From: WLNJ01 sp037131165
GTDB taxonomy: Bacteria; Actinomycetota; Thermoleophilia; Solirubrobacterales; Solirubrobacteraceae
Direction of reading: 5' to 3'
Length of the DNA: 45,008 bases
Assembly: GCA_037131165.1 (NCBI GenBank)
Contig: JBAXRO010000009.1
Location: 1 to 45,008 of the forward strand
Part shown: in pieces, positions 15,270 through 23,615 of the stretch
Position numbering within the stretch: the first letter of the stretch is position 1
Layout: each line of letters starts with the position of its first letter
Program-made: the position numbers and the translations under genes
Notes under the pieces: model-generated
The model's database searches: none
The model's input: the letters and a program-made list of their open reading frames with translations, nothing else
What the model was told of the DNA's origin: nothing

Positions 15270-16241
15270 TCAGCGGGGAAGCATCTCGGCCAGCAGGCCG
15301 GGGATCTGCTCGGGCGGAGCGAGAGGCGTGAGGACCAGAGTCGTGATCCCGCCGTCAGCGAACTCGGCGAGGCGTTCGCGCATCTGCTCGGGCGAGCCCA
15401 TGATGCAGATCTCGCGGATCAGATCGACCGGAGCGACCTCGAGCGCCTTCCCGCGATCCCCCTCGCGCCACGCCTCCAGCATCGGGTCGAGCGCTTCGCC
15501 CCAGCCGAGCGAGCGGAAGAAGGCCTCGTAGACGGGAACGGTCGCGTAGCCGGCCAGGACGAACTTCGCGACTCCCATCGCGGCGTCGTCGTCGCCCGGG
15601 ATGCAGAAGAAGCGACAGACGACGTCGGAGCCGCCTTCGGCCTTGCCCGCTGCGCGTTCGCCCTCGCGGATCTGCTCGGTCACGTGCGGCAGGCCCGACA
15701 GCGGAAGGAAGTTGACGAACGTGCCGTCGGCGATCTCGCCCCCGAGCCGGAGCATCTTGTCGCGAAGTGCAGCGATGTAGATCGGCGGCGGGGTCTCCGG
15801 TGCGTTCTCGAGCTTGAAGCCACCCGGACCGCGACCACCCTCGAGGATCGGCCTGACTGCCTCGACTGTCTCGCGCACCTTCGTGAGCGGCTTCTCGAAC
15901 GGGCCCATCCCGTTCCACTTCTCGACAATCACGTTCGACGAGGAGCCGATCCCGAGGACGAATCGCCCGCCGGATGCGTCCTGCAAGGCGGCGGACTGCT
16001 GGGCGAGCAGCGCAGGCCCACGGGTGAATACACCCGCGACGCCGGTCCCAAGCCGCATCCGCTCCGTCCAGGTCGCAGCGAGAGCGAGCGGGGTGAAGGC
16101 GTCGGGGCCGTTCGTCTCGCCGGTCCAGAGGTCGTCGTAGCCCGCCTCGTCGGCTGCGCGCACGAGCGGCTCGAGCTGCGAGATCCGCATCATCGGCAGG
16201 GGCAGGGTCAAGCCCCAACGCGTCTGCGGCCTCTCGGTCAC
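15270..16241 (-). CDS. LLM-class F420-dependent oxidoreductase
   Basis: The 323-residue protein belongs to the luciferase-like monooxygenase superfamily. The beta-barrel start RWGLTLPLPMM, the segment AADEAGYDDLWTGE, RMRLGTGVAGVFTRGPALLAQQ and the phosphate-site run GGRFVLGIGSSSNVIVEKWNG are those of actinobacterial F420-dependent members. The substrate is unknown; related proteins reduce or oxidise alcohols, steroids or xenobiotics. It acts in the cytoplasm and would need coenzyme F420, whose genes are not in the window. The GTG start is preceded by TAGCTT and seven bases, the leaderless pattern. It diverges from the ROK kinase gene. Confidence 0.85.
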   Translation of the reverse strand: MTERPQTRWGLTLPLPMMRISQLEPLVRAADEAGYDDLWTGETNGPDAFTPLALAATWTERMRLGTGVAGVFTRGPALLAQQSAALQDASGGRFVLGIGSSSNVIVEKWNGMGPFEKPLTKVRETVEAVRPILEGGRGPGGFKLENAPETPPPIYIAALRDKMLRLGGEIADGTFVNFLPLSGLPHVTEQIREGERAAGKAEGGSDVVCRFFCIPGDDDAAMGVAKFVLAGYATVPVYEAFFRSLGWGEALDPMLEAWREGDRGKALEVAPVDLIREICIMGSPEQMRERLAEFADGGITTLVLTPLAPPEQIPGLLAEMLPR

Positions 16242-16248
16242 GGACGGG

Positions 16249-16254
16249 AAGCTA
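16249..16254 (-). promoter_or_regulatory. -10 element, leaderless start of the LLM oxidoreductase
   Basis: TAGCTT on the minus strand lies seven bases before the GTG at 16241. Confidence 0.55.
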
Positions 16255-16361
16255 CCGCACGGCCGACCCCGGCCACCCGGCCTTTGCCCGCACTGGCGGC
16301 GCGCCGGCCGGACAGGGGCCGCAACTCACACCGGGCTCCACCTCTGTGGGACGATCCCGGT

Positions 16362-17318
16362 GTGAGCGATTCCCATGCGACGATCGGCCTCGACGTTGGC
16401 GGCACCAAGATCGCCGGCGTCCGGCTCGAGGGCGGGGAGATCGTCGCCCGGGCCAAGCGCCCGACCACGAAGGAATCCTCGGAGGCCCTGCTCGAACAGA
16501 TGGCACTCGTGGCAGAGGAGCTCGGCTCGGCCGACAGCTCCGGAGTCGGGGCCGGGGTGCCCTCGGCCGTCGAATGGTCGACCGGCAAAGTGCTCGCGAG
16601 CGTCAACGTCCCGTTCCACGACTTCCCCGTCAGGGACCTCCTCGCCGAGCGGCTCGGAGTGCCGGTCGTGATCGACAACGACGCCAACGTCGCAGCCCTC
16701 GCCGAAGCCCACCGCGAGGACGGGAGCGTCGTCCGCGACTTGGTCCTGTTCACGCTCGGCACGGGCGTCGGCGGCGGGATCGTGATCAACGGCGGCGTTT
16801 ACCGAGGCGCGACCGGCGGAGCCGGCCACCTCGGCCACGAGATCGTCACCGCGACTCCCGACGGCCAACGGATGGCCGAGGGATTCCCGCGGCCGGACTC
16901 GCTCGAGGCGATCGCAGCAGGCCCGGCCCTCGACTCGCTCGCAGCGGACATGGCCCGCAGTGGCAGTGGCGCTCTTGCCGCGCTGCTGGCCGAGGGCCGC
17001 GAACCCGGTGGGGCCGACGTCGTCGAGGCAGCCCGCGCCGGAGACCCCGAGTCGCTCGCCCTGCTCGCCCGGATCGCAGGCAGGCTCGCCCTCGGGGTGG
17101 CGAACATGATCCACACCTTCGACCCCGACGAGGTCGTGATCGGTGGCGGAGTCAGCGCCGCCGGCGATTTCCTGCTCGCCCCGTTGCTCGAGGCTGTCGA
17201 GCCGCTGATCCTGCCCGGGATCGGCACGGCCACGACGATCCGCCTCGCCCGCCACGGCAACGACGCGGGAGCGATCGGGGCGGCGCTGCTCGCACGGCCC
17301 GGGAACCGCGACCGATGA
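16362..17318 (+). CDS. ROK-family sugar kinase lacking the zinc motif
   Basis: The 318-residue protein has the ROK kinase core: the phosphate loop GLDVGGTKIAGV, catalytic VIDNDANVAALAEA, FTLGTGVGGGIVINGG and the C-terminal VIGGGVSAAGD. It would phosphorylate glucose or a related sugar with ATP in the cytoplasm. The usual zinc site, H..H followed by C.CG..GC.E, is reduced to GHLGHEIVTATPDGQRMAEG, so no cysteines are present there. Start choice: GTG 16362, where the family N-terminus begins; GACGAT lies six bases before it. The gene overlaps the 6-phosphogluconolactonase by four bases (ATGA), so glucose phosphorylation feeding the pentose phosphate pathway is the likely context, though the sugar is not certain. 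Confidence 0.85.
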   Translation: MSDSHATIGLDVGGTKIAGVRLEGGEIVARAKRPTTKESSEALLEQMALVAEELGSADSSGVGAGVPSAVEWSTGKVLASVNVPFHDFPVRDLLAERLGVPVVIDNDANVAALAEAHREDGSVVRDLVLFTLGTGVGGGIVINGGVYRGATGGAGHLGHEIVTATPDGQRMAEGFPRPDSLEAIAAGPALDSLAADMARSGSGALAALLAEGREPGGADVVEAARAGDPESLALLARIAGRLALGVANMIHTFDPDEVVIGGGVSAAGDFLLAPLLEAVEPLILPGIGTATTIRLARHGNDAGAIGAALLARPGNRDR

Positions 17319-18040
17319 GCGGCCCGACCCTCGACATCCAGCCCGACGCACAGGCAGCGGCCGCCAAGGCCTGCGACCTGCTGGCCGACTCGATCGCGTC
17401 CGCTGTTGCGCAACGCGGCCGCGCCCTGATCGCCCTCGCCGGCGGCACCACGCCGGCAGCCGTCTATCGCCTGCTGGCCGAACGCGACCTCGACTGGGGC
17501 AGCGTCCTGCTTGTCCCCGGAGACGAGCGCTGCGTGCCCCACGGACACCCGGACGCGAACCTGACGATGATCGAACGCGAGCTGCTCGACCGTTTGCCGA
17601 TCGGCGGTGGGCGCCCCGAGTACGTCGGGCCCCCGCTCGGGCTGCCGCCGAGCGTCGCGGCCCCCGCCTGGGAGAGGGCACTGGTTGACGCCCTCAACCA
17701 GTCGGCTGCCGAAGGGCTGCCGGTGATCGACTTCGCCCTGCTCGGGCTGGGGCTCGACGGCCACACGGCATCTCTGTTCCCCGGCTCCGACTCGCTCGAC
17801 GCCGAGGGGATCGCGGTCGCGATCGAGGATGCTCCCAAGCCGCCGCCGCAGCGGGTCTCGCTGACGCTCGAGCTGTTGGCGATCGCTCGCAGTCGGGTGA
17901 TCCTCGCGGTCGGAGAGAGCAAGGCCGACGCGATCGCCCGAGTCCTCGAAGGGCCTTCGCCGCTGTGGCCTGCGTCGCTGCTCCCAGGTGAGGGAACGCT
18001 TGTGATCTGCGATGAGAGAGCCGTTGGCGTCACTCCATGA
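17315..18040 (+). CDS. pgl: 6-phosphogluconolactonase
   Basis: The 241-residue protein hydrolyses 6-phosphogluconolactone, step two of the oxidative pentose phosphate pathway. Family landmarks in order: ALIALAGGTTPAAVYRLL near residue 37, VLLVPGDERCVPHGHPDANLTMI, IDFALLGLGLDGHTASLFPGS, and the C-terminal RVILAVGESKADAI. These match the NagB/Pgl (DevB) fold and its phosphate-binding residues. It overlaps the ROK kinase stop by four bases and lies 28 bases before glpX. No zwf or gnd is in the window. Confidence 0.9.
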   Translation: MSGPTLDIQPDAQAAAAKACDLLADSIASAVAQRGRALIALAGGTTPAAVYRLLAERDLDWGSVLLVPGDERCVPHGHPDANLTMIERELLDRLPIGGGRPEYVGPPLGLPPSVAAPAWERALVDALNQSAAEGLPVIDFALLGLGLDGHTASLFPGSDSLDAEGIAVAIEDAPKPPPQRVSLTLELLAIARSRVILAVGESKADAIARVLEGPSPLWPASLLPGEGTLVICDERAVGVTP

Positions 18041-18055
18041 CCGGACTCGCGGCAA

Positions 18056-18061
18056 TAGCAT
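18056..18061 (+). promoter_or_regulatory. -10 element, leaderless start of glpX
   Basis: TAGCAT lies seven bases before the ATG at 18069, just after the pgl stop. It could give glpX transcription independent of the kinase-lactonase pair. Confidence 0.5.
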
Positions 18062-18068
18062 CCGGGCC

Positions 18069-19070
18069 ATGAGCCAAGAACCCACTTACGAAGCCCGCCC
18101 AGACCGTAACCTCGCACTCGAACTTGCGCGCGTCACCGAGTTCGCGGCGATGGGAGCAGCCGGATGGATCGGGCGAGGCGACAAGATCGCAGCCGATCAG
18201 GCCGCGGTCGACGCCCTCCACTACGTCCTCGGCAGCACCCCGATCTCGGGAGTGGTCGTGTCAGGCGAAGGCACGAAGGACGAAGCGCCGAAGCTCGCAC
18301 ACGGTGAGGAGATCGGAGCCGGCGGGCCGGAGGTCGACATCGCCGTTGACCCGCTCGAAGGCACCCGCCTGACCGCTCAGGGCTTCCCCGGTGCGATCGC
18401 CGTGATCGCCGCTTCGCCGAAGGGGACGATGTTCAACCCGGGGGATTCGGTCCCCTACATGGAGAAGATCGCGACCGGCCCGCAGTTCGCCGACCTGCTC
18501 GACCTCGACCGCCCTGTCGAGACGGTCACGAAGATCGCAGAGCGCAAGGGGACCGGGATCGACGACGTCACCGTCGTCGTGCTCGACCGCCCGCGCCACG
18601 AGGAGACGATCGCCGCGATTCGCGAGGTCGGCGCCCGGGTGCGCCTGATCCTCGACGGCGACATCGCTCCCGTCCTGCTCGCCGCGGATGCCGAGTCAGC
18701 GGTGGACATGCTGTGGGGGGTGGGCGGAACGCCGGAGACGCTGATCGGCTCGGCTGTCTGCCGCTGCAACGGTGGCGAGCTGAAGGCCCGCTTCTGGCCG
18801 CGGACCGAGAAGGAGCGCGACCAGGGCGTCTCCGAAGGGCTCGACATGGACAGGATCTTCAGCGCCGAGGACTTGGTCGGAGGCGACGACGTCTTCTTTT
18901 CCTGCACCGGGGTGACGACCGGCGACATCGTCCAGGGAGTCCAGTTCCGTGACGGGGACGTGCTGACCGAGTCGCTGACGATGCGCAGTCGCAGCTCGAC
19001 GATCCGTCGGATCCAAGGGCGCCACGACTTGGCCAAGATCCAGGCACTGAAGGCAGCCGCCTCGCGCTGA
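18069..19070 (+). CDS. glpX: Class II fructose-1,6-bisphosphatase GlpX
   Basis: The 333-residue protein removes the 1-phosphate of fructose-1,6-bisphosphate (in some actinobacteria also sedoheptulose-1,7-bisphosphate) in gluconeogenesis. GlpX hallmarks are clear: RNLALELARVTEFAAM, then DKIAADQAAVDAL, the metal site SGEGTKDEAPKL, DPLEGT with the metal-binding Asp and Glu, and ILDGDIAPVLLAA. The usual second Glu in GEGE is Thr here. The C-terminal segment RTIQGRHD is present as RRIQGRHDL. ATG 18069 is the start; 19 upstream codons in frame have no family match. It converges on the gene at 19111, sharing a hairpin (19086-19109). Confidence 0.93.
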   Translation: MSQEPTYEARPDRNLALELARVTEFAAMGAAGWIGRGDKIAADQAAVDALHYVLGSTPISGVVVSGEGTKDEAPKLAHGEEIGAGGPEVDIAVDPLEGTRLTAQGFPGAIAVIAASPKGTMFNPGDSVPYMEKIATGPQFADLLDLDRPVETVTKIAERKGTGIDDVTVVVLDRPRHEETIAAIREVGARVRLILDGDIAPVLLAADAESAVDMLWGVGGTPETLIGSAVCRCNGGELKARFWPRTEKERDQGVSEGLDMDRIFSAEDLVGGDDVFFSCTGVTTGDIVQGVQFRDGDVLTESLTMRSRSSTIRRIQGRHDLAKIQALKAAASR

Positions 19071-19085
19071 GCCGCGAAGTCGCTG

Positions 19086-19109
19086 CCGGCGGGCCGGGCG
19101 GACCGCCGG
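19086..19109. terminator. Bidirectional hairpin between glpX and the convergent gene
   Basis: CCGGCGG / CCGCCGG with a ten-base loop, between two facing stop codons. Confidence 0.5.
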
Positions 19110-19110
19110 T

Positions 19111-19746
19111 TCAGGCGGGTCGGGCCGGCTGGCCGCCGCCGTCGCCCTCGGGGGCGAAGCGCTTGGCCTTCGACTCGGCGAGGTCGCCCTTGGCGAGCGA
19201 CCTGAGGAACCCGTAGGTGACGATCACGTGGATCTTCGATTGGGTCCACTGGTAGAGGTGCTTGGAGATCGAGTGGGCGATCGCCGGGTAGAAGTTCGAG
19301 ACCTCGACGTCGACCCTCACCGATGCCGGGTCGGGTCCGCCTGTGCCGGGTTCGCCGAGCCGCTCGACCTTGATGCGCAGCAGTCCCTCGCCCGGGTTGG
19401 AGACGAGCAGCCCGCCTGCGATCCGCCAGGTGACCGTCCCGGCCTGCGGTGAGATCTCGTACTCCGGGGCGGAGAACGAGAGGAGCTTGAAGGGCTTGGC
19501 GATCAGGACGACGTCCCTGCCGTCCTCGCGATAGGCGACCCGGATAAGTCCGAGCGTGACCCTCGTGATGTGACGCCAGTAGGTGCGAGCAAGCCGCTCG
19601 AGCCAGGTCGCGCTCCAGATACGTTCAAGGCCGTCCCGGGAGATATTCACCGTTGCGGACTGGATCGAAGTGACTGCTCCGCGCGAGTCCATCACTGTCG
19701 TGTCGGCGAGGTCGCCGACTTCGGCTGGGAGGTTTCGTTTTCTCAT
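19111..19746 (-). CDS. Conserved-looking protein of unknown function
   Basis: The 211-residue protein has no domain I recognise. It lacks a signal peptide and has no transmembrane helix. It alternates short beta-strand-like segments (AVTSIQSATVNISRDG, VTLGLIRVAYREDG, YEISPQAGTVTWRIAGGLLV, ASVRVDVEVSNFYPAIA), so a beta-rich fold is likely. The last 25 residues are charged and low in complexity (KAKRFAPEGDGGG). I take ATG 19746 as the start; an upstream in-frame codon would add 25 residues that overlap the region before the MerR gene. It diverges from the MerR-DICT regulator with about 95 bases between them, so it may be a target of that regulator. That link is speculation. Confidence 0.6.
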   Translation of the reverse strand: MRKRNLPAEVGDLADTTVMDSRGAVTSIQSATVNISRDGLERIWSATWLERLARTYWRHITRVTLGLIRVAYREDGRDVVLIAKPFKLLSFSAPEYEISPQAGTVTWRIAGGLLVSNPGEGLLRIKVERLGEPGTGGPDPASVRVDVEVSNFYPAIAHSISKHLYQWTQSKIHVIVTYGFLRSLAKGDLAESKAKRFAPEGDGGGQPARPA

Positions 19747-19840
19747 GGTGTCGCTCGGCCGGTCACAGAGGAATGACCCTTGCCCGGGCCGAAGACCGTA
19801 TCCATCGGTGCCGCCCCTCACTGGGCAAGTGAAAAACCAG

Positions 19841-20683
19841 ATGCCAGATCAGATGACAATCAAACAGGTCGGGGAGAAGACTGGACTCGCTCCCGGCACG
19901 ATCAGGATGTGGGAGCACCGTTACGGTTTTCCCGACCCGGCCCGCAGCGAGAGCGGCTACCGCCACTACGGCGACGACGACGTCGCCCGGATCCGCAGCG
20001 TGATCGCCTACCGCGATCGCGGTCTCACGATTCCCGCCGCCATCGAGCGCGTCCTCGCCAGCGATGAGCCTGCCGAGGCCTCGATCTACGCCGCGGTCGC
20101 GACTGCCGAAGGAGCTCCGAAGGCCCAAGTGCTGAGAAAGAGCACGCTGCACGCCCTCTCCCGGGCGATGGAGCATGAGGCCCTCGCCCAAGGTGCCAAG
20201 CCGATCTGCTTCGGCGCCTTCCAGCACGAGGGCTTCTACCGCCCGGTTGAGCACCGCTACCGCCAGATCGCCCGCTCGGCCGACGCCACCGTCGTCTTCG
20301 CCGACTTCGACGAGGTCCGCAACAGCGGCCAGAGGCGCCCGGTCGAGATACCGATCGCACCCGAGGACGCTCTCGGCAACGAGTGGGTCGTGATCGTCGA
20401 CTCCCCCGGCTACTCGGCCTGCCTGCTCGCGTGGGAACAGGCCGGCGACAGCCGCGGCGGCACCCGCGACCAGGATCGCCGCTTCGAGGCCCTCTGGACA
20501 GTCGATCCGAAGATCGTCCGCCGGGCGAGCGAGGTGGCAACCCGGCTCGCCGCGCGCCGTGACCCGGACCTCGGCGAGAAGCTCGACGGCCTCCTGGCAG
20601 CGAGACCGATCGGGGGTGAGGACTCGAGTGCCGTCCTCACCGCGCTGACCAATCGGATCGTCGCTTACGTCGAAGCGTCCTGA
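19841..20683 (+). CDS. MerR-family regulator with a DICT sensory domain
   Basis: Residues 5-75 form a MerR winged helix: MTIKQVGEKTGLAPGTIRMWEHRYGF, then GYRHYGDDDVARI. This is followed by a DICT domain (ALSRAMEHEALAQGAKPICFG, YRQIARSADATVVFADF, ALGNEWVVIVDSPGYSACLLAWE). DICT domains occur with diguanylate cyclases and two-component systems and are thought to sense a light- or redox-linked signal. The protein therefore most likely regulates transcription in response to such a cue. I start at ATG 19841; GTG 19829 and ATG 19853 are in-frame alternatives. It converges on moeA with 11 bases between the stops and diverges from the unknown gene at 19111-19746. Confidence 0.85.
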   Translation: MPDQMTIKQVGEKTGLAPGTIRMWEHRYGFPDPARSESGYRHYGDDDVARIRSVIAYRDRGLTIPAAIERVLASDEPAEASIYAAVATAEGAPKAQVLRKSTLHALSRAMEHEALAQGAKPICFGAFQHEGFYRPVEHRYRQIARSADATVVFADFDEVRNSGQRRPVEIPIAPEDALGNEWVVIVDSPGYSACLLAWEQAGDSRGGTRDQDRRFEALWTVDPKIVRRASEVATRLAARRDPDLGEKLDGLLAARPIGGEDSSAVLTALTNRIVAYVEAS

Positions 20684-20694
20684 TCGCGCCGCGG

Positions 20695-21885
20695 TCAGAG
20701 GGGTTCGACAGCGACCACGCTCCCGGCAGGGATGTTCCCCTCGCCGGGGGGGATGAATGCCAAGCCCCACGCCCCCGAGAGAGAGGCGGTGCGGTGCGAG
20801 CCCTGGGCGCCGGTGCTCACCGCCAGCGGCGGCCCGTCGGGGCGAGGCTCGAGTGAGACCCTGATCGCCTGTTCGCGCGGCCTCTGCCTGACCGACTCGG
20901 CCAGAGCGGCGGGCCACGCCTCCGGGATCGGGCTGCGGCCAAGCATCGAGCGGATCGCCGGAGCGACGAACAGGGCAAAGGTCACGAATGCCGAGGCCGG
21001 GTTGCCAGGCAGGCCGAACACGAGCCTGCCGTCGCCCTGCCTCCCGCACCAGGTCGGGCCACCGGGCTTGAGCGCCACACCGGCGAACAGCTCCTCGACC
21101 CCGAGCGCCTCGAGCGCCGGGCGAACGTGGTCGTGCCGGCCGACGGACACCCCGCCGCTGGCGATAACCAGATCGGCCGTTTCGAGGGCGGAAGCGAGTG
21201 AGTCGCGAGTGGCCTCGAGGGTGTCGCCGGAGCGGGCCGTCCCGACGACTCGCGCTCCCGCCTGCTCGCAGAGCGCGGTGAGGGCGATCCCGTTGCTCTC
21301 GTGGATCTGGCCGGGGCCCAGCGGCTCGCCGGGAGCGACGAGTTCGTCGCCGGTGACGACGATCGAGACGGTCGGCTTGCGCACGCAGTCGAGTCGGGCG
21401 GCGCCGCAGGTCGAGGCGACCGCAAGTTCACCGGGGCCCAGCACGGCGCCGGCGGCCAGCGCCTTTGCCCCACCCGGCATGTCCTCGCCCGCGGCACGGA
21501 CGTGATCGCCGAGAGCGAGGTCAGCCGAGAGGGCGATCACTCCGTCGAAGGCCTCGACGATCTCTACAGGGGCGACCCCCACTCCCGGAGGGGCAAGGGC
21601 TCCGGTCGATATCGCGATCGCCTCGCCCGGACCCGGGGTCGAGTCGTGCGGTGAGCCTGCCCGCGACTCGCCGACGACCCTCAGTTCGCTTCCGGCCGCC
21701 GCCGGGGTTGCCGCGTAGCCGTCCATCGCGGCGGTCGCGAACGGGGGTAGATCGTGGGGGGCGGCGAGGTCCTTTGCGAGGGTCCGGCCGAGCGAGTCGC
21801 CCAAGTCGAGCGATTCAAATTCGACCGGTCCGGCGATCGAGGCGATCACCAGCGAGCGGGCCTCCTCGACGCTGAGGCGCCCCAA
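20695..21885 (-). CDS. moeA: Molybdopterin molybdotransferase MoeA
   Basis: MoeA inserts molybdate into adenylated molybdopterin to form molybdenum cofactor in the cytoplasm. The 396-residue length and motifs fit: LGRTLAKDLAAPHDLPPFATAAMDGYA near the N-terminus, VSIVVTGDELVAPGEPL, the MoCF domain run LVIASGGVSVGRHDHV, ALKPGGPTWCGR and VFGLPGNPASAFVTF. The start is TTG 21885 with CGGAGG nine bases upstream, so the rare start codon is well supported. It lies five bases after a 98-residue gene and was probably made with it. No other Mo-cofactor genes are in the window. Confidence 0.93.
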   Translation of the reverse strand: MGRLSVEEARSLVIASIAGPVEFESLDLGDSLGRTLAKDLAAPHDLPPFATAAMDGYAATPAAAGSELRVVGESRAGSPHDSTPGPGEAIAISTGALAPPGVGVAPVEIVEAFDGVIALSADLALGDHVRAAGEDMPGGAKALAAGAVLGPGELAVASTCGAARLDCVRKPTVSIVVTGDELVAPGEPLGPGQIHESNGIALTALCEQAGARVVGTARSGDTLEATRDSLASALETADLVIASGGVSVGRHDHVRPALEALGVEELFAGVALKPGGPTWCGRQGDGRLVFGLPGNPASAFVTFALFVAPAIRSMLGRSPIPEAWPAALAESVRQRPREQAIRVSLEPRPDGPPLAVSTGAQGSHRTASLSGAWGLAFIPPGEGNIPAGSVVAVEPL

Positions 21886-21890
21886 GGCGA

Positions 21891-22187
21891 TCAGCCTCCG
21901 GTCGACCGCTCGCCGGGCTTTCGGACCGGGGGGAGCTTCGCCTCGATCTCCCGCAGCAGCAGGGCGGTCGCGGTGAGGGCCAGCTCGGCCACTTCGGCGA
22001 CGGCGCGGATCCCCTCGGCGACCGCTGCCGCGGCCTCCGCGTCAACGGGCTTCGGGCCGCCGAACGGGTCCGGAGTCGGGGCCCCGCCCTTCGCGGGGGC
22101 TTGGCGGTCGGCCCTCAGCGGGCTTCTCCTGCGGGCCCGGTGCTTGGGCATCTGACCGAGGACGGTCTCAGGCTCGTTGGCGTCCAT
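21891..22187 (-). CDS. Small protein of unknown function upstream of moeA
   Basis: The 98-residue protein has no recognisable family. Its N-terminal half is basic and Pro/Arg-rich (PKHRARRRSPLRADRQAP). The second half is an alanine-rich helix that looks coiled (AEAAAAVAEGIRAVAEVAE, LALTATALLLREIEAKL). ATG 22187 is chosen; a TTG nine bases upstream is an alternative. It ends five bases before the moeA TTG, so the two are likely co-transcribed. Confidence 0.5.
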   Translation of the reverse strand: MDANEPETVLGQMPKHRARRRSPLRADRQAPAKGGAPTPDPFGGPKPVDAEAAAAVAEGIRAVAEVAELALTATALLLREIEAKLPPVRKPGERSTGG

Positions 22188-22222
22188 ATGCGCCAATCAT
22201 TGCGCAGCCCGGGGTGCGTTGC

Positions 22223-22251
22223 TTGTGACCGAGCCTGCGCGTCGCTACGGT
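22223..22251 (+). promoter_or_regulatory. Promoter of the primary sigma factor gene
   Basis: TTGTGA (22223-22228) and TACGGT (22246-22251) are 17 bases apart, leaving a leader of about 90 bases. Besides this the intergenic region shows only the AGAGGGGGA ribosome site near 22327. Confidence 0.5.
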
Positions 22252-22347
22252 GGGCCTGCTTAAGTAGCCCGGAGCGCGGAATCGAGCGCTCGGCTTCATC
22301 TTCACACGCAGTCGGTGCCGCAAGGCAGAGGGGGATTGGCAACACGC

Positions 22348-23448
22348 ATGTCGCAGGTTGAGTGGCAGGAGCTCGAGGAGGTCAAGGGCCTCCTCACGAA
22401 GGGCAAGTCAGTCGGCGTTCTCACCTACACGGAAGTGAAGGGGGCGATCTCCGAACTCGACGTCGACGAAGCCGACGTCGAAGAGCTGCACGGCTTCCTC
22501 GAGAAGAGCGAGATCGAGCTGGTCGATGAGGACCCGGCAGCGCCGAAGGGCCCCGATCTCGTCGCCGCCCGCGGGGAGCGACGCCGCCGCGCCAAGGCAG
22601 ACCTCAACCTCAAGCCGGACATGACCACCGATTCGCTCCAGCTGTTCCTCAAGGACATCGGCAAGGTCCGCCTGCTCACCGCAGCCGAGGAGGTCGAGCT
22701 CGCCAAGGGAATCGAGCGCGGCGATCTCGCGGCGAAGGAGAAGATGGTCGAGAGCAACCTGCGTCTCGTCGTCTCGATCGCCAAGAACTATCGAAACCAG
22801 GGCCTTCCGTTCCTCGACCTGATCCAAGAGGGGACCCTCGGCCTGGTCCGCGCGGCCGAGAAGTTCGATTACCGCAAGGGCTTCAAGTTCTCGACCTACG
22901 CGACCTGGTGGATCCGCCAGGCGATCGCGCGTGCCCTCGCAGACAAGGCGAGGACGATCCGCATTCCCGTCCACGTGGTCGAGAAGCTCAACAAGATCGG
23001 TCGCGCGGAGCGCAAGCTCGTCACCGAACTCGGTCGCGAGCCCAGCCACGAGGAGATCGCCGAAGTCACCGGGATCGACGTCGAGGAGGTCGAGCAGATC
23101 AAGCGCTCGGCCCAGGCGCCCGTCTCACTGGAGAAGCCGGTCGGTGACGAGGAGGAGTCGGAGTTCGGCCAGTTCCTTGCCGACGACAAGGCCGAGTCGC
23201 CTTACGAGAAGGCTGCGGAGACGATGACCCGCGAAGCCCTCACCTCCGCCCTCGAGAACCTCTCCTACCGCGAGCGGCGAGTGCTCGAGCTGCGCTACGG
23301 GCTCGGCGGCGAGCATCCCAAGACGCTCGACGACGTCGGACGCACCTTCAACGTCACCCGCGAGCGGATCCGCCAGATCGAGAACCAGTCGCTCAAGAAG
23401 CTCCAGAACCTCGCGGACGCACAGAAGCTGCGCAACGTCGCGGCCTGA
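22348..23448 (+). CDS. rpoD: Primary RNA polymerase sigma factor (RpoD/SigA)
   Basis: The 366-residue protein is the housekeeping sigma-70 factor that directs RNA polymerase to -35/-10 promoters. A short acidic region 1.1 (residues 1-80) precedes region 1.2 (DSLQLFLKDIGKVRLLTAAEE). Region 2 follows with NLRLVVSIAKNYRNQGLPFL, DLIQEGTLGLVRAAEKFDY and STYATWWIRQAIARALAD. Region 3 begins IRIPVHVVEKLNKI. Region 4.2 is TLDDVGRTFNVTRERIRQIE. Its length is typical of actinobacterial SigA without a non-conserved insert. The TTG at 22336 is a possible alternative start; ATG 22348 is about 12 bases after the G-rich ribosome site. It ends at two hairpins and is independent of its neighbours. Confidence 0.95.
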   Translation: MSQVEWQELEEVKGLLTKGKSVGVLTYTEVKGAISELDVDEADVEELHGFLEKSEIELVDEDPAAPKGPDLVAARGERRRRAKADLNLKPDMTTDSLQLFLKDIGKVRLLTAAEEVELAKGIERGDLAAKEKMVESNLRLVVSIAKNYRNQGLPFLDLIQEGTLGLVRAAEKFDYRKGFKFSTYATWWIRQAIARALADKARTIRIPVHVVEKLNKIGRAERKLVTELGREPSHEEIAEVTGIDVEEVEQIKRSAQAPVSLEKPVGDEEESEFGQFLADDKAESPYEKAAETMTREALTSALENLSYRERRVLELRYGLGGEHPKTLDDVGRTFNVTRERIRQIENQSLKKLQNLADAQKLRNVAA

Positions 23449-23480
23449 CGTCCGCTCGCAACCGAAGTCCCGAACGGCCT

Positions 23481-23499
23481 CGGCGGCCTCGAGCCGCCG
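23481..23499 (+). terminator. Stem-loop after rpoD
   Basis: CGGCGGC-CTCGA-GCCGCCG, seven pairs, 33 bases after the rpoD stop. No U-tract. Confidence 0.5.
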
Positions 23500-23534
23500 A
23501 CGGTCGGCAGCCTTGCCCCGGCAGGGATTCGCGG

Positions 23535-23555
23535 CTCCGTCTGGAAGGGACGGAG
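23535..23555 (+). terminator. Second stem-loop between rpoD and the HdeD-like gene
   Basis: CTCCGTC-TGGAAGG-GACGGAG, seven pairs. It could end rpoD transcription or lie in the leader of the next gene. Confidence 0.4.
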
Positions 23556-23615
23556 GTGCCCCCTGGATGGCGGGCAGTTCCGAGCCATCCCAAGCCAGCC
23601 GAGGAGGAAGTACCG

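Noticed and set aside
15255..16361. N-terminal extension of the ROK kinase frame over the LLM gene
   Set aside because: The extension is antisense to the LLM oxidoreductase and has no ROK likeness. The kinase starts at GTG 16362.
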